Below are positions 36,180-47,999 of a stretch of DNA of 64,000 nucleotides, in pieces. Source of the DNA: Plantago ovata (lineage: Eukaryota; Streptophyta; Magnoliopsida; Lamiales; Plantaginaceae); contig CM051455.1 in the NCBI GenBank assembly GCA_028274465.1, positions 134,202,096-134,266,095 of the forward strand. Direction: 5' to 3'. How positions within the stretch are numbered: the first letter of the stretch is position 1; the number at the start of each line of letters is the position of its first letter. Made by a program: the position numbers and the translations under genes. Under the pieces are notes generated by a model that was not told the origin of the DNA, searched no databases, and saw nothing but the letters and a program-made list of their open reading frames with translations.

Positions 36180-36965
36180 TGAATAGATGATGGACCAGTG
36201 AAAAGCTGCAACTTTCTGAGCACGTCGGGAACCAAACTTGTAAAGCCCTCTCATTTCCTTTTTTTCATTTGGGGCGCCTCGTGTTGTTCCGATTTCATAG
36301 CTGACTGCAAAAGTAACAATGCAAAGTTTACAACATATACATAATGGATATAGATAACCATTAAGATGTAAGTGGAGATACCTTCCGTTCTTTCTTCTCC
36401 TCCATCTCTTCGTTACGCGACTTCCTCTTCAGCAATTCTGTCTGCTTTTCCCCTGCATCTTACTCATCTTCTGTCTTATCCTCGGACTGTTTTTTACTGC
36501 GAGGCAAGAAAACTACAGGAAGCATCTCTTTTCCTTTCAGAGCTATCAGTCGGCTAGGAGTAGCAGAAACTCCTGTTGCAGTTTTAGGCAGCAAACTTCT
36601 TTGATCTCCTTTCTGGAGCTCCAAATTTTACCAGAATGATTAGTGTTGAATATGTACAAACAATAGTTTCAAAATCCCATACTTCCGATTCATCACTAGT
36701 TCAACTAAAATTTCCTCTACTTGGTCATCTTTATTTTCGTATTTTTCAGCATATTCCTTGCATCTCTGAATCACATCATGATCTGCTTCTGGGGATTCAG
36801 CATAATCAGCTCCTAATTCATGCTGCAAGATTCTGAAGGGCGGCCCTTGAATGCATTATTATGCTTTTTGGCAAGGGATTCTTCATACCAGTTCTCATCC
36901 ATGCAATCATCAAATTTCTCCTTCACTGTCAGTAACATAATCTTGAAGTTCAAGCTGCATGGAAT
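36180..36965 (-). pseudogene. LTV1 (40S ribosome biogenesis factor) 3' fragment
   Basis: Minus-strand pieces in several frames match the C-terminal half of plant LTV1: KEKFDDCMDENWYEE (about 36920-36880), ELGADYAESPEADHDVIQRC and KEYAEKYEN (36830-36730), IALKGKEMLPVVFLPR (36550-36500), KRKSRNEEMEEKKERK (36440-36385), then after a retained GT-AG intron KEMRGLYKFGSRRAQKVAA (36275-36210). LTV1 escorts pre-40S ribosomes out of the nucleus. Here the N-terminal half is missing, at least one stop and several frame changes interrupt the rest, and the intron is still present. It is an old copy made from genomic DNA. Confidence 0.82.
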
Positions 36966-37049
36966 AACCGTGAGAACTACATCATCACTACCACAAACTT
37001 ACTCACAGGACCTTAATACCAAAACTGATTCTGGAGCACATTAACATTG

Positions 37050-38150
37050 ATCCGCACAAATTGGACAAGTACCAATCAAAAGACTATCTAATTTACACTT
37101 CAAATGACTCTTTTCCTAAGAGAAATATACTGTGCCGAAATGTTTCAACAGAACTGAGAAATTTTGTATATTCAAAACGGTCCAAGCCAAGTAAGGTGTA
37201 GAATAAAAGCATCATATGACTTTAAAAAAAATTGCAGTCTCTTGCCAGTATAGAAGTATAATCTCACAAGTCGTATAACAAAAAGAGTTCCACCTTCTCC
37301 AAATAAGATAAAGTTCGAAAGGTTCCTACTTTTCACTAAACTGAACTGAAAACACATATAATTTCAGACACTTCAAAACTTTTGCACTGTTTACAAACAA
37401 TATGACAAAACATTTCAAGGGACATCAGTGTGTTGCTATTATTTACTATCTCATAATATATTAAAATACTTCACTCCATCATTCCATGCAGAAATGATGA
37501 ACAGGGTTTCAACTACAGGTACGTAGCAACAAAAACTATTTTCCGCAATTACACATTATTATGATAAATGTGATCCGATATTAAGAGAAGTATGATGACA
37601 AGAGTATAGCAAATAACAGAACTTGAAGCACATTTACTATAAAACTATAATCCAGAAGCAATCAAGACCTAATTATACTACCCAATACAATATTAACCAT
37701 CTAAAAGCTTAAAATTGGGATTCTAGATACAAAATGAAATGAATACTTAAATAGTACCTTTTCAGAGAGAGTGCAGGAAATACAAGGGCCTAGGAGAGTA
37801 GTCGAAAGTAAGATTTCCTCCATTGGGAGTTTCCTTGATACTCAACTGTTTCGACTCCCTGCAATATAGAGCATCAGTTCAACGAAACTGCATTCAATTC
37901 ATCCAGCATTCAATTCAGACAAACCTTCCATCCAAACAACAGAATCAAACTCAAAAATAATCAGTTCTTACACTAAAGTACAATTCCAGGGGGAGACATT
38001 AGCTTTTCTCATAACTCAAGCTCGAAAGCCAACTTTTCTTTCGAGCTAGTCAAAATGCCGCAGAGTGTCAACATATTTGAGGATGAATGCCAAAGCTAAT
38101 ACTTTCCAATTGGGTAGTGAGAAAGAACAGATGTAGAAAACCTGAAGTGG
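37050..38150. other. Spacer between LTV1 and VPS2.3 fragments
   Basis: A possible exon at about 37850-37758 (minus; acceptor and donor-like borders, frame reading KETPNGGNLTFDYSPRP) cannot be assigned to a family. Nothing else is recognised. Confidence 0.3.
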
Positions 38151-38153
38151 TAA

Positions 38154-39360
38154 AGACTTACTGTCATATCCAACTGGGCCTCCCGTTTCTGGAATTCTCT
38201 GATCATTTTAGTTTGTTTGGCAGGTTCCATTTGCTGAAACAAAGACATAACACACAAATCAGTTCAACCCATAAAGAAAAATCACTTGTCTATTTGCACA
38301 AATAAAAGTGGTTAACCAATCCAATAGTTTCTCCAATGATTAACCATCTAATTATGGATTAATTCAACAAATAACCATTGCCATTTTATAACAGTTCCCA
38401 TAAATCATAATGCATACAAGAACATAATAAAGTAACTGGACTAACTTGTAATAGATCATGTTCAGTGGACTGACTAACCTTGTTCATAGCAGACATAGCT
38501 TTTGTTGCACCTTACAGTCCAGTAGAAATAGACGTGCTGGCATACAGAGCCTAGACATGTGAAATGAACTGTTAGATGAAGAAAAAACCAATCGGAATAA
38601 CAAACAAGTGAAATGAGTTGGAAATAATTTGTGATTTTACCTGTGTATGAGTGGCCACACCTCTTATTTGTGCACCGCAAGTTTGTTATTTGCTGCCGCA
38701 GATGAACCAACTGGCGGGCTAGGCTTCTAGTGGCAGGCTACTTAAAGTTGAGAAAAGCATTCATCATGATTTTATATTTCAGAAGGCCACTTCAAGCATG
38801 AGGTAAGAGAAGTACAAAACACCGAAGTGGGCATAAGACTGGACAATTTCCATGTTTGGATATCCCAGAAAATTGATAAAACAGGGAAACATTAATGCCT
38901 TCTATGAATGTGGGAAGATACAGATTATCAGAATTGAGCTTGTCGGTGTCATTCATACATGTTTGGAACAAGGATAGACAGTTGTGGTTCAATACTAGTT
39001 ATGAAATAATGTGGTTTCAGATGAATACATTGCGGCAGAAAAAAGGGTACATTTCATGAATTCTTGCTAGATGAATCAAGATGCAGTGTTGATGTTTTAA
39101 GTCTCATCTTTATATCACAAGGCGGCAAGTCAGAGAGCCTATCGCGAAAATATATATCAACTCACATCTATATTGTAAGAAGGTGTTTCAATTAGCTACA
39201 GGTCTGAATATGAAATATGATTAGGCCAATAAAATAGAAAATGCATAACAAATCTGACTACTGACAACGCTGTCAGATTTCAGAAACAAGAAAAACCTAA
39301 GCTACCTCGTTTCCAGTATTGGCAGTTTTCTTAATCTCTGCCACTAGTCTTTTCTCCCAA
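38154..39360 (-). pseudogene. VPS2.3/CHMP2-like ESCRT-III gene, internal exons only
   Basis: In gene order the minus strand shows EKRLVAEIKKTANTGNEV (about 39355-39302), LARQLVHLRQQITNL (38735-38680) followed by a frame change into CTNKRCGHSYT where the family has QGSRAQIRGVATHTQ, a stop-interrupted ALYASTSIS-GATKAM-AMNK block (38530-38485), and QMEPAKQTKMIREFQKREAQ with LDMT (38234-38160). These are consecutive exons of plant VPS2.3, an ESCRT-III subunit in multivesicular-body sorting. The first exon with the start and the last acidic exons are absent. Introns are retained. It is a fragmentary, non-functional copy. Confidence 0.85.
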
Positions 39361-40720
39361 GGATTGGAAAAGATAAATAAAACGAGTAAGGTTCACATTC
39401 AACTACAAATTACAGGTGCTTATCACATTAGTCATTAGAAGACTACTTTCTGAAGGAGAATGTTGTCATATAACAAGAACAGAACACTAATTAAACGATT
39501 TATAATCGGTGCCAAATAAAAAAACGCAAAAGTTTTGTCCATACTAGTACTTAGGAGTTAGGATTTTAGAGTTTTTTGTTTTATGAGAGGCATGTTTGAG
39601 CTGCAACCAGGAGTGGACATCAGATTTTATGAGTTTAATCATTCCATTTCAAAGACTTTGCCACATTATTACTGTGCGGAGCCAGGAATGTTTTTTCTTG
39701 ATAATTTAGATGGTATTAAATACTTAAATCTCTTGAGTTCAAGGATAAAATATACCGATAAAAAAAAGAAGTTAGGAGGGGCGACAGCCGAGAGCCCGGC
39801 CCGCCACCCTTATCTACTACTCACATATCTATAGCTCTACAGTGATCATGTTTGCATGTCCTTTTGGCTCCCTGCCAGTACTGACGATATAATCTGTGAA
39901 GTGGCCTTTCCTGGAATCTAAAGGCTCTTGATTGCTATGCTAGTATGAGAAATGCTTGCAGCAAAAGTGATTTTTCCAGGTTATTCATGGCTTATCAGTT
40001 ATTCAACATCATATCTCCCATATACCGCCTAGGCGAGGGAGCGATTTACTAGCAACAGCCTTTATTTGTGCAAAATATTTCCTCATTGCAGATCACACCA
40101 TGGGTAACACCCAAACATTCAGCCACTTCTATCAGCCCAAATGAACATATCAAAACATATACTACTGATACAACTCCGTTGTATCAATTATCAAATATAG
40201 ATTAGAAATTAAGAGCACTGAGAAACAGTAACTAAAGACCAACATACCCAATGCCTCATAGATTAACTATTTTTATGGCTAAGCACAAGTGGTACTCCAA
40301 GTGATAGTCAAAAACGACAACACCACACTACAAGTCCAAAGTGACAAAACAACAAAACCACAATACTACAGGAACCACAAACTACTACCGAGCAAAAGCT
40401 AGACAAAAGGCCCAAAACAACAGATAACCAAAAAGAATAAATGCCGCTGCTGACACTTTCCATTCCACCAAGACTAGCTAAATGTTAAAATGAAATGAAT
40501 TAAGGATAACACATCACATGACTCAAAACATTAAAATAGATCATTATACGAAATTAAAACCATAGTGCTTTTTTTTTTTCTTTTCGAAATTTAAAACAAT
40601 AGTTCAACATAGGAACTTTCACAAAGTCAGAAGCTAATAAATAATTCCAAATTTATCAACAACAGAAGACAAGAATAGCAAACTAGAACATATTCCTCTT
40701 GTGCTCCAAAGTTGATAGGA
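39361..40720. other. Gene-free spacer
   Basis: No family signature on either strand. The plus-strand frame at 39583-39834 lacks recognisable motifs. A short A-run followed by a GC-rich patch (gagagcccggcccgccac) at about 39765-39805 stands out from the AT-rich surroundings and may be the edge of an unidentified insertion. Confidence 0.3.
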
Positions 40721-40724
40721 GGTG

Positions 40725-40980
40725 GTAGTTTCTTACTTCAGAGGAATGAACCTCAATGAGTGGGTAGCACCAAATACCAGTTCTACCATGCTTCACTCGC
40801 TTGCACAACATGAAGAACTCAGCAAGATAGTGACCCCGACCATTTCAGGCTTCATTTTGAAGGTTTTGGAATTCTAGGCTCCCAGGACACTTCCGATCAT
40901 CTCAGGGATAAAGATCATGTTTCTTATGGGAGTCCTCCTAGGGCAGGATTTTCACCAGCTGTGGCATCACGTTTCTACAA
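40725..40980 (-). pseudogene. Cytosolic ribosomal protein S15 (uS19) pseudogene fragment
   Basis: The minus strand reads, in changing frames, TAGENPALGG (family APAGEKP), NMIFIPEMIGSVLGA, NSKTFK, MKPEMVG, HYLAEFF and HGRTGI, matching the C-terminal half of plant uS19, which ends [20 protein letters not shown]. At least two stops and several small indels interrupt it. No intron is seen within the piece, so it could be a processed copy or a single exon. No A-tail is evident. In working ribosomes uS19 sits at the head of the small subunit. Confidence 0.75.
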
Positions 40981-40984
40981 GTTC

Positions 40985-41510
40985 CATGGAAGCAATGATT
41001 TTAAGATACAATTGTAATAGAAATCAATACAACGAATATCAAAAGCAAAAGTTTCCCAATCTAAGAACTTAGAAGTACTGTAATGACTAGATTAATCTTT
41101 AAAAAAATGTTGCACTTGGCCAAATAGTACTCATCATCATGAGAAGAAATGTTTTCAACATTTCAGATATCACGCTGTTATCAATTGAACATAGATACTT
41201 ATAGTCATAGGCAACAATGATATTTTGCATATCTGAGAAAGATAGAAACTCATATCACATGACTACTTGATAACAATAGTTTAGGAAGAAGAACCAACAG
41301 AGCATTGAGCCGACAAATTTTTCCTATTTACTTGTACGAATTCAACAATGAGGCCTTAGCATCAAAAGAATGAGGGCTCAATTACACAAGCCACATAATT
41401 AAGTTGATATATACACATGAAGGCCAATAAAATAGTGCAAATAATAATTTGTTTGTGATCCAGACAGGTACCTTAACAGCTGGGAGCTCCCACAAGTGTC
41501 AGAAATAAAT
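40985..41510. other. Short spacer
   Basis: No gene found. It would contain the 3' flank of the mTERF-like locus, which is transcribed leftwards. Confidence 0.35.
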
Positions 41511-41511
41511 A

Positions 41512-42529
41512 TCATCTCGAATTGTTTCCTGCCACTTGTACTTTTCCACGGAGAGAAGTCTTTGCTATGAAATCTTCTCCAACTTCATTTATATTAGGAG
41601 CAACAAATTTCTCAAAGAACCTCTTGTCGGTCATGGTGCAAAGTTTTGAAAGACCCGGCCATTTATCAATTATACTCTTCTTTTCCAAGACCATCAAAAC
41701 CTGCGGTCGTGGTTTGTACCTCTTTTCAACACTGTACATAAGTGATACAGGGCATTTAACAACACAAGACATGTCATACTTGACCTCCTTGATCTTCCGT
41801 GTGGATACAGCAACTACTATAGGATAACTACTAAACAGCCTCAAAATTTCATCTTGAGAAAAGCCCAAATCCTGGAAGCTCTCAAGTTTGAGATTCAAAG
41901 TCTCATCAGACATTGTAGAAATAGCCCAAGCAGCATAGAACATCTTAGAAGTCCTGTTGACGCCCATTTCATCGGCCTTATGAACACATGTTCGCATATT
42001 ATCTGGACTTAGAAAGAACAAAGAAGGAATAGTATACATAAGGCTATTAATCTGGTCAATTTGTACGCCACAGGTCTTGAGGAATTCGATATTTGGCAAC
42101 AGAGTCTTCTCTGGATCTGCATATAACAACTTGCCAAATTTCTTGATGAGTTTAACCATTTGGTCATTTGATCCCAACAAGCGAATGTAGACAGAGACTC
42201 TCTGGTTTACAACGGAAAAGAGTGAAATCACGTCCAATTATTTCAGTTGCCTCAGCTGGAGAGAAGCCCAAATCTTGAATTTAGGATTAACACTCATATC
42301 AGGAGAGGTCGAAAGCAACTGAGTGTGATTCTTAACGATTTTCTCCAAATGGGAAATGGAAAAGCCAGTTTGTTTAAGGAATATATCTGGGTTTTGGGGG
42401 TTTCTCATAGTAACTGAAGCAGAAACAAGTTTAGAAGCAATTTGGGGAGAGAATTGGTATTTCTCAACAAACAAATCTTCAGTGAACATAAGAGGAGTAG
42501 TCTTTGAAGCTACAACAAGAGCACCAGCC

Positions 42530-42531
<2 letters not shown>
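41512..42531 (-). pseudogene. Plant mTERF-family protein gene, frame-shifted
   Basis: The single-exon locus encodes mTERF repeats. 42531-42290 covers SLVVASKTTPLMF-like N-terminal sequence (here GALVVASKTTPLMF), KYQFSPQIASKLVSAS and the FLKQTGFS block. 42237-41512 covers LGSNDQMVKLIKKF, LLPNIEFLKTCGV, DEMGVNRTSKMFYAA, FQDLGFSQDEILRLF, PVSLMYSVEKRYKPR and KFVAPNINEVGEDF. Between them (about 42285-42185) the family sequence continues in another frame (QDLGFSPAEATEIIG), so two opposite one-base shifts create the stop at 42240. About eight codons are also missing after STRKIKE. mTERF proteins regulate organelle transcripts. No clear transit peptide precedes the N-terminus. Most likely a pseudogene. 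Confidence 0.82.
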
Positions 42532-42561
<30 letters not shown>

Positions 42562-42610
42562 TTATGAAATGGACCTGCTAACGTACTCATAATAATAATA
42601 ATAATAATTT
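42531..42610. repeat. (AAT)n microsatellite, duplicated with its flank
   Basis: A run of about eleven ataataata units abuts the mTERF start and is followed by atttatgaaat. The same run-plus-atttatgaaatt recurs at 42591-42616 after 30 bases, so the microsatellite and its flank were tandemly duplicated. Confidence 0.7.
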
Positions 42611-43488
42611 ATGAAATTAACTTAGTAGCTCCAAGTTAACTCGATCGTGTACTAGCCATGTGAACAAGTGAAACTATATACTGATTCCAGTTATGAAGTA
42701 CTGATCGATATGAACTTACGTACCCGATGGAATTTATAAATTTAAGTATTAATCCTTCCATTGTAATTGAAACTAGATTATAAATGATTACGAATAATCA
42801 ATGGAGATTAAGGTGAGTTTACAACATCTTCAACTTATTTTATGTAGGACTATACTTTCTCGTCAAACAACGAATGTTAATTAAAAAAATCCCCATTCCA
42901 CTTACTTTGTACTGAATTTAACTTAGATGGATTTGTAAATGTAGTAAAATGTTCGCTAGTCTTGGTGGTGCTAGTCGAAGTACACTTTTTATTTCACCTT
43001 TGTAATTAAATCGTTTTTATTCCTGCTTTAAAAAAAATAATAATAATAAAATGAATACATACACATGTGTGTTGGAACTTGGGCGTGTCCAATTTAATTT
43101 ATATGGTCTTAAGTCTTGAATAACATTTTGATTGAATACGTGCCTGGGTGTACTATTATACTAGTATATTATTTGCTGCTCAATCAATCAAGATATTGTG
43201 GATTAATTAATGCAACCGCGCGAGTGGCAAAATTGCTGTTTAGTTTAAGCTTTGGTGGTAAAATTCAATATTTAATAAGATTAGAGAAGGAATCTAAATT
43301 GAACTAAAAATCTGGTCTTTTTTTAGATGAATCAAATTACATGACCTAACATCACCATTATTATGTTATATTTTCTACCATATATTAGACAAAAATAGAG
43401 AATATTATTCTTGATTTGAATTAGTCAAATAAAATATAGGTAAACTTTGGATGTATATATTTGGTGTTGATTTATGCTATTTGAAATA
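42611..43488. other. Spacer with a duplicated defensin-gene flank
   Basis: No gene is seen. The word tgctgctcaatcaatcaaga and about 85 following bases (43172-43260) recur at 48789-48875, downstream of the defensin-like gene. This may mark the site of a lost duplicate of that gene. Confidence 0.5.
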
Positions 43489-45200
43489 CTAGTTAATTAA
43501 CCCGTCGAGTACTCGACGGGGCATAAAAAGTTGTGCGCACACTTGTTACTATATAAATTTGATTGTGTTGAACTAAAAATAAAGAAAGATATCGCTCATA
43601 TATATATTGTTACACAATTGTTTATCTCTCTACTTGGTCTATGTTTCTTATAATCATTATCACGCACCAACTCTTACTTGAAACATCTTATAGTATCCGC
43701 AAACTTAATAGGATGTATTTTTTCATTGAATTAGAATGTCATATGGAAATTTAATATCACCCAACTATCATTTTCATTGGCATTAGTACTATTATCGACA
43801 TCCAATAACCATCGGGATCGACTATGCTATTTCGATATGACTGTCTTTCCTTTGCCCTATGAGCATGGTCAATACTCCACCTTTACCATAGAAAAATGTT
43901 GAATTTACAAAATACTTAACATGATGTATTTTTTCATCTTCAAACTTAACATGTACATGCATAATATTCATATGTGTCATAATTAATATTGAGTATAATG
44001 TCATCCACATGAATGTCTTTCATTTTCCCCGTGACCATGAACTTGTCATGGATCCTATATCACCTTCCTCTATTTTCCTCAAATTAAATGGGTTTCAATA
44101 TTGGAGTTCAATAGTCATTCAACAAAACCCCTAATATGTTGTACTTCAAAATAGGATAAGCAAGAATACACTTATTATAGATAGGGAACCTACTGGGTAG
44201 TCCCATCTATTGTGATTGTTATTGTAAATAATTATCACATGAGTACACCAATCAAACACATCCACTATTTCAGCATAATTAAGACTGAGTATAATGTCAT
44301 CCACATGAATGTCTTTCATTTGCCCCGTGATCATGGCGCATTCAGTTATCTAAATTGGTCAGTGTGTTAAATTGAACATGGCGCACTCTAGACTACCTAA
44401 TTTGGGCAAGGGCACTCCGGAATAACTGAAATGAGTTTTACCCTATACAAAGCAAATGATAAACTTATACAAGGACGGTGGTAGTATTAAATAATAAATA
44501 AATAACTATTTTCTAAAATAATTTTTATGGATAAAAAGTTTATATGATAGTACCATCATTGATTCGAATGTTATTGTAGTTCTTATTTATTGCGGAATAT
44601 ACATATCAAACATATCTTTCGTTCTAAATTACCTAAACGCTAAATAAATATCAAATAACATACATAATGATATTTTCTTTCATTTTCATTGATAGACATA
44701 TTCAAAATAGTATCACCAAATATGAGTGTTATTATAATTTTTTGTGTAATACACATGGCAAATATATCTATTATTCTAAATTATTGTTGAATAAATTCAT
44801 GAGTAGTGACATAAATACAAAGTAATTAAAATATCATACCTTCTTTTTCTGTCATTTTTTTTTATTTTGTAATGTATACATGAAATTTTCGACAGAGGAA
44901 TCAAAATTTTGATTATAAGATAGAAATTCTAGTGTTTATTGAATTTGGGGAGATTATATTTTCACCACGTTTATTTTCAGGAATACGCTTAGGAGATTAT
45001 ATTTTGAGTTAGATTAATTATTTTTTGGCATATGCTTAGTTGAATTTTAATTTTATTCTACTTTTAGTCAATGTTTTCCAAGTGAATTTTAAAATAAATT
45101 TATTCCAATTAAATGAGAAATTGACACGTCAGCATGAACTTGAATTGAGCATTCTGATTGGTTGATATTTTTAGAATGTGAACTCTGCTTTTATATATTA
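43489..45200 (-). mobile_element. Helitron 1 (non-autonomous), minus orientation
   Basis: The 3' end on the minus strand has the Helitron hallmarks: a 20-nt perfect palindrome (cccgtcgagtactcgacggg, 43501-43520), eight bases of spacer and a terminal CTAG at 43492-43489, followed by a T. The 5' end region (minus: atataaaagcagagttcaca) lies just before 45200. Its extreme terminus is not preserved or is interrupted by Helitron 2. No Rep/helicase is encoded, so it depended on another element. The interior holds two units of a 295-bp repeat. Confidence 0.85.
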
Positions 45201-46920
45201 CTAGCTAATTAACCCGTCGAGTACTCGACGGGGCATAAAAAAGTTGTACGCACACTTGTTACTAAATAAATTTGATTGTGTGGAACAACAAATAAAGAAA
45301 GATATCGATCATATGTGTATTGTTACACAATTGTTTATCTTTCTACTTGGTCTATGTTTCTCATAAGCATTACTATGCACCAACTATTTGGAACATCTTA
45401 TAGTATCCAAAAACTTAATAGGATGTATTTTTCATTGGATTCGAATGTCATATGGCAATTTAGTATCACCTCATTATCATTTTCATTGGCATTGGTACTA
45501 TTATCGACCTCCAATAACCATCGGGACTATGCTATTTCGATATTAATGTCTTTCCTTTGCCCTATGAGCACGGTCATATAATACTCCACCTTTACCATAG
45601 AAAAAATGTTGAATTTAAAAAATACTTAACATGATGTTATTTTCATCTTCAAACTTAACACGTACATGCATAATATTCATATGTGTCATAATTATGACTG
45701 AGTATAATGTCATCCACATGAATGTCGTTCATTTCCCTTTGACCATGAACTTGTCATGGATCCTATATCACCTTCGCTCTATTTTCCTCAAATTAAATGG
45801 GTTCCAATATTGGAGTTCAATAGTCATTCAACATAACTCCTAATATGTTGAACTTCAAAATAGAATAAGCAAGAATACATTTATTATAGATAGAGAGCCT
45901 ACAAAGTAGTCCCATCTATTGTGATTGTTTTTGTAAATTATCACATGAGTACACCAATCGAACACATCCACTATTTCAGCATAATTAAGGCTGAGTATAA
46001 TGTCATCCACATGAATGTCTTTAGTTTGCGCCGTGATCATGAACATTCCATCGATTCTATATCACGTTCACCCTATTTTCCTCAAATGCGTTCCAATATT
46101 GGATTTCAACTCTCATTCAACAAAACCCTTAATCTCTTGAATTTCAAAATAGGATGAAGCCATTATGCACTTATATGGATAGATAGCCTACATGGTAGTC
46201 TCATCAAATACAATTATTAATTTAATTAAACATGGAACACAATCAAACCCATCCACTATTATAAATTATTTCTGCATAATTAAGATTGAGTATAATATCA
46301 TCCACATGAATGTCTTTCATTTTCCCCGTGACCATGAACTTGTCATGGATCATATATCACCTTCGCTATATTTTCCTCAAATTAAATGGGTGGAGTTCAA
46401 TAGTCATTCAACAAAGCCCCTTATATATTGAACTTCAAAATAGGATAAGCAAGAATACATGTATTATAGATAGAGAGCCTACAGGGTAGTACCATCTATT
46501 GTGATTGTTATTGTAAATTATCACATGAGTACACAATTGAACACATCCACTGTTTTAGCATAATTAGTATAATGTCATCCACACGAATGTCTTTCGTTTG
46601 CCCCGTGATCATGAACTTTCCATAGATCCCATATCACGTTCACCCTATTTTCCTCAAATGCGTTCCAATATTGGATTTCAATTCTCATTCAGCAAAACTC
46701 TTAAGTTCTTGAATTTCAAAATAGGATAAAGCCAGTATACACTTATTATGGATAGATAGCCTACATGGTAGTACCATCAAATGCAATTATTATTTTAGTT
46801 ATTATGGAACACAATCAAACCCATCCACTATTATAAATTATCTCGGCATAATTAAGACTGAGTATAGTGTCATCCACATGATTGTCTTTCATTTGCCCCG
46901 TGACCATGAACTTGCCATAG
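43960..46920. repeat. Helitron-internal array, unit about 295 bp (two plus five copies)
   Basis: The marker gtataatgtcatccac (or a close variant) starts near 43993 and 44289 in Helitron 1 and near 45702, 45995, 46290, 46567 and 46862 in Helitron 2. Spacings are 296, 293, 295, 277 and 295 bases. Units alternate between two subtypes, for example ccgtgaccatgaacttgtc versus ccgtgatcatgaac, so the array grew partly by duplicating pairs. It is non-coding and interrupted between 44345 and 45660 by the Helitron ends. Confidence 0.85.
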
Positions 46921-47388
46921 ATCCTAGCTATATCACATTCACTCTATTTTTCTCAAATGCATTCAAATATTGGAGTTAATAGTCATTCAACAAAACTCCG
47001 GTAACATATTTTGATTTGGGAAATAAAGGCCTCTCGACGTCTATAATTGACCTCACATTTGGGTTTCAATTATAGAGCCCCGGGTATTGTTCACATTTTG
47101 AGAGACCTCTCGTTTTTTTTCCTCTCATTTTCCCTCTCTCTGGGTTTCATCTTTCTTTCTTTATTTCCAACTTTCTCTCTTCCAATCAATAATCAACATC
47201 TCATACTTTCAGTCATAATATTCGAATAAAATCTATTTTTTGTACTTGAGAGAGCGCCCGTATCCAATTTATGTACTTTATTGTAACATGTTGCCAATTC
47301 TGATACTTTTTCAATTTAATGACAAATAATTAAATAATTCAAGCATGATAACACATTCAAATTATCATGATAATTTGAATTTGGGGAG

Positions 47389-47424
<36 letters not shown>

Positions 47425-47781
47425 TTTGAAACGACAAATATTACAACTGCTCTAAGGCTATACAAATTTCCTACCACCTTATTTTTCCATATCTAAACCA
47501 ACCTTATACCTCTTCTTTGCCGGGGAGATTATATTTTCACCACGTTTATTTTCAGGAATACGCTTAGTAGATTATATTTTGGATTAGATTAATTATTTTT
47601 TGATATATGCTTAGTTGAATTTTAATTTTATTCTATTTTTAGTCAATGTTTTCCAAGTGAATTTTAAAATAAATTTATTCCAATTAAATAAGAAATTGAC
47701 ACGTCAGCATGAACTTAAATTGAGCATTCTGATTGGTTGATATTTTTAGAATGTGAACTCTGGTTTTATATATTATATAGA
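45201..47781 (-). mobile_element. Helitron 2 (non-autonomous), head-to-tail with Helitron 1
   Basis: It repeats the same 3' structure: palindrome at 45213-45232 and terminal CTAG at 45204-45201. The minus-strand 5' end at 47781 starts TCTATATAATATATAAAAC with an A before it, so both ends fit the A-to-T insertion rule. The subterminal 300 bases at both ends match Helitron 1 closely. It is longer because its internal 295-bp array is expanded to about five units and because a SINE-like insert sits at 47393-47521. A segment at about 46995-47380 has no counterpart in Helitron 1. No transposition protein is encoded. Confidence 0.85.
47393..47521 (-). mobile_element. SINE-like insertion inside Helitron 2
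   Basis: The 10-bp ggggagatta flanks the insert at 47383-47392 and 47522-47531, and the uninterrupted sequence is seen in Helitron 1. On the minus strand the insert is about 95 bases of unique sequence ending gtcgtttcaaa followed by a (TAA)n tail of about 30 bases. This is the structure of a short retroposon mobilised by LINE machinery with that 3' end. It is younger than the Helitron. Confidence 0.75.
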
Positions 47782-47908
47782 TAGATAGATATAGATTACC
47801 AAGACCATATTATTCTGTAGTTGGAAGAAAGTGATTTATATTGACTACTTTCTCTGGATAGGAAATCTTAAATTAATTATTGAGTTCTCAGTTCTCTCAA
47901 CATTGCAC

Positions 47909-47915
47909 TATAAAT
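47909..47915 (+). promoter_or_regulatory. TATA box of the defensin-like gene
   Basis: The sequence tataaat lies 85-91 bases upstream of the ATG at 48000, leaving room for a leader of about 55-60 bases. It is only 128 bases beyond the 5' terminus of Helitron 2, so regulatory DNA upstream of the core promoter is partly transposon. Confidence 0.6.
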
Positions 47916-47999
47916 TGACATATATACACATTCATCACAGTACATAATTCTTAAAGAAAAAGAGGAGCAAAATCTTTTATAGACAAAAACAAAAACACG

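Noticed and set aside
19497-42531. General sequencing error as the explanation for all frame shifts
   Set aside because: Root-cap, cyclase (six exons), DEFL and ATXR exons 2-6 are free of errors in the same window, and the broken loci also show missing exons and substitutions, so real decay is the better general explanation; single sites still deserve a read check.
47391-47424. (ATT)n run in Helitron 2 as an independent microsatellite
   Set aside because: It is the tail of the SINE-like insert, being inside the 10-bp target duplication.
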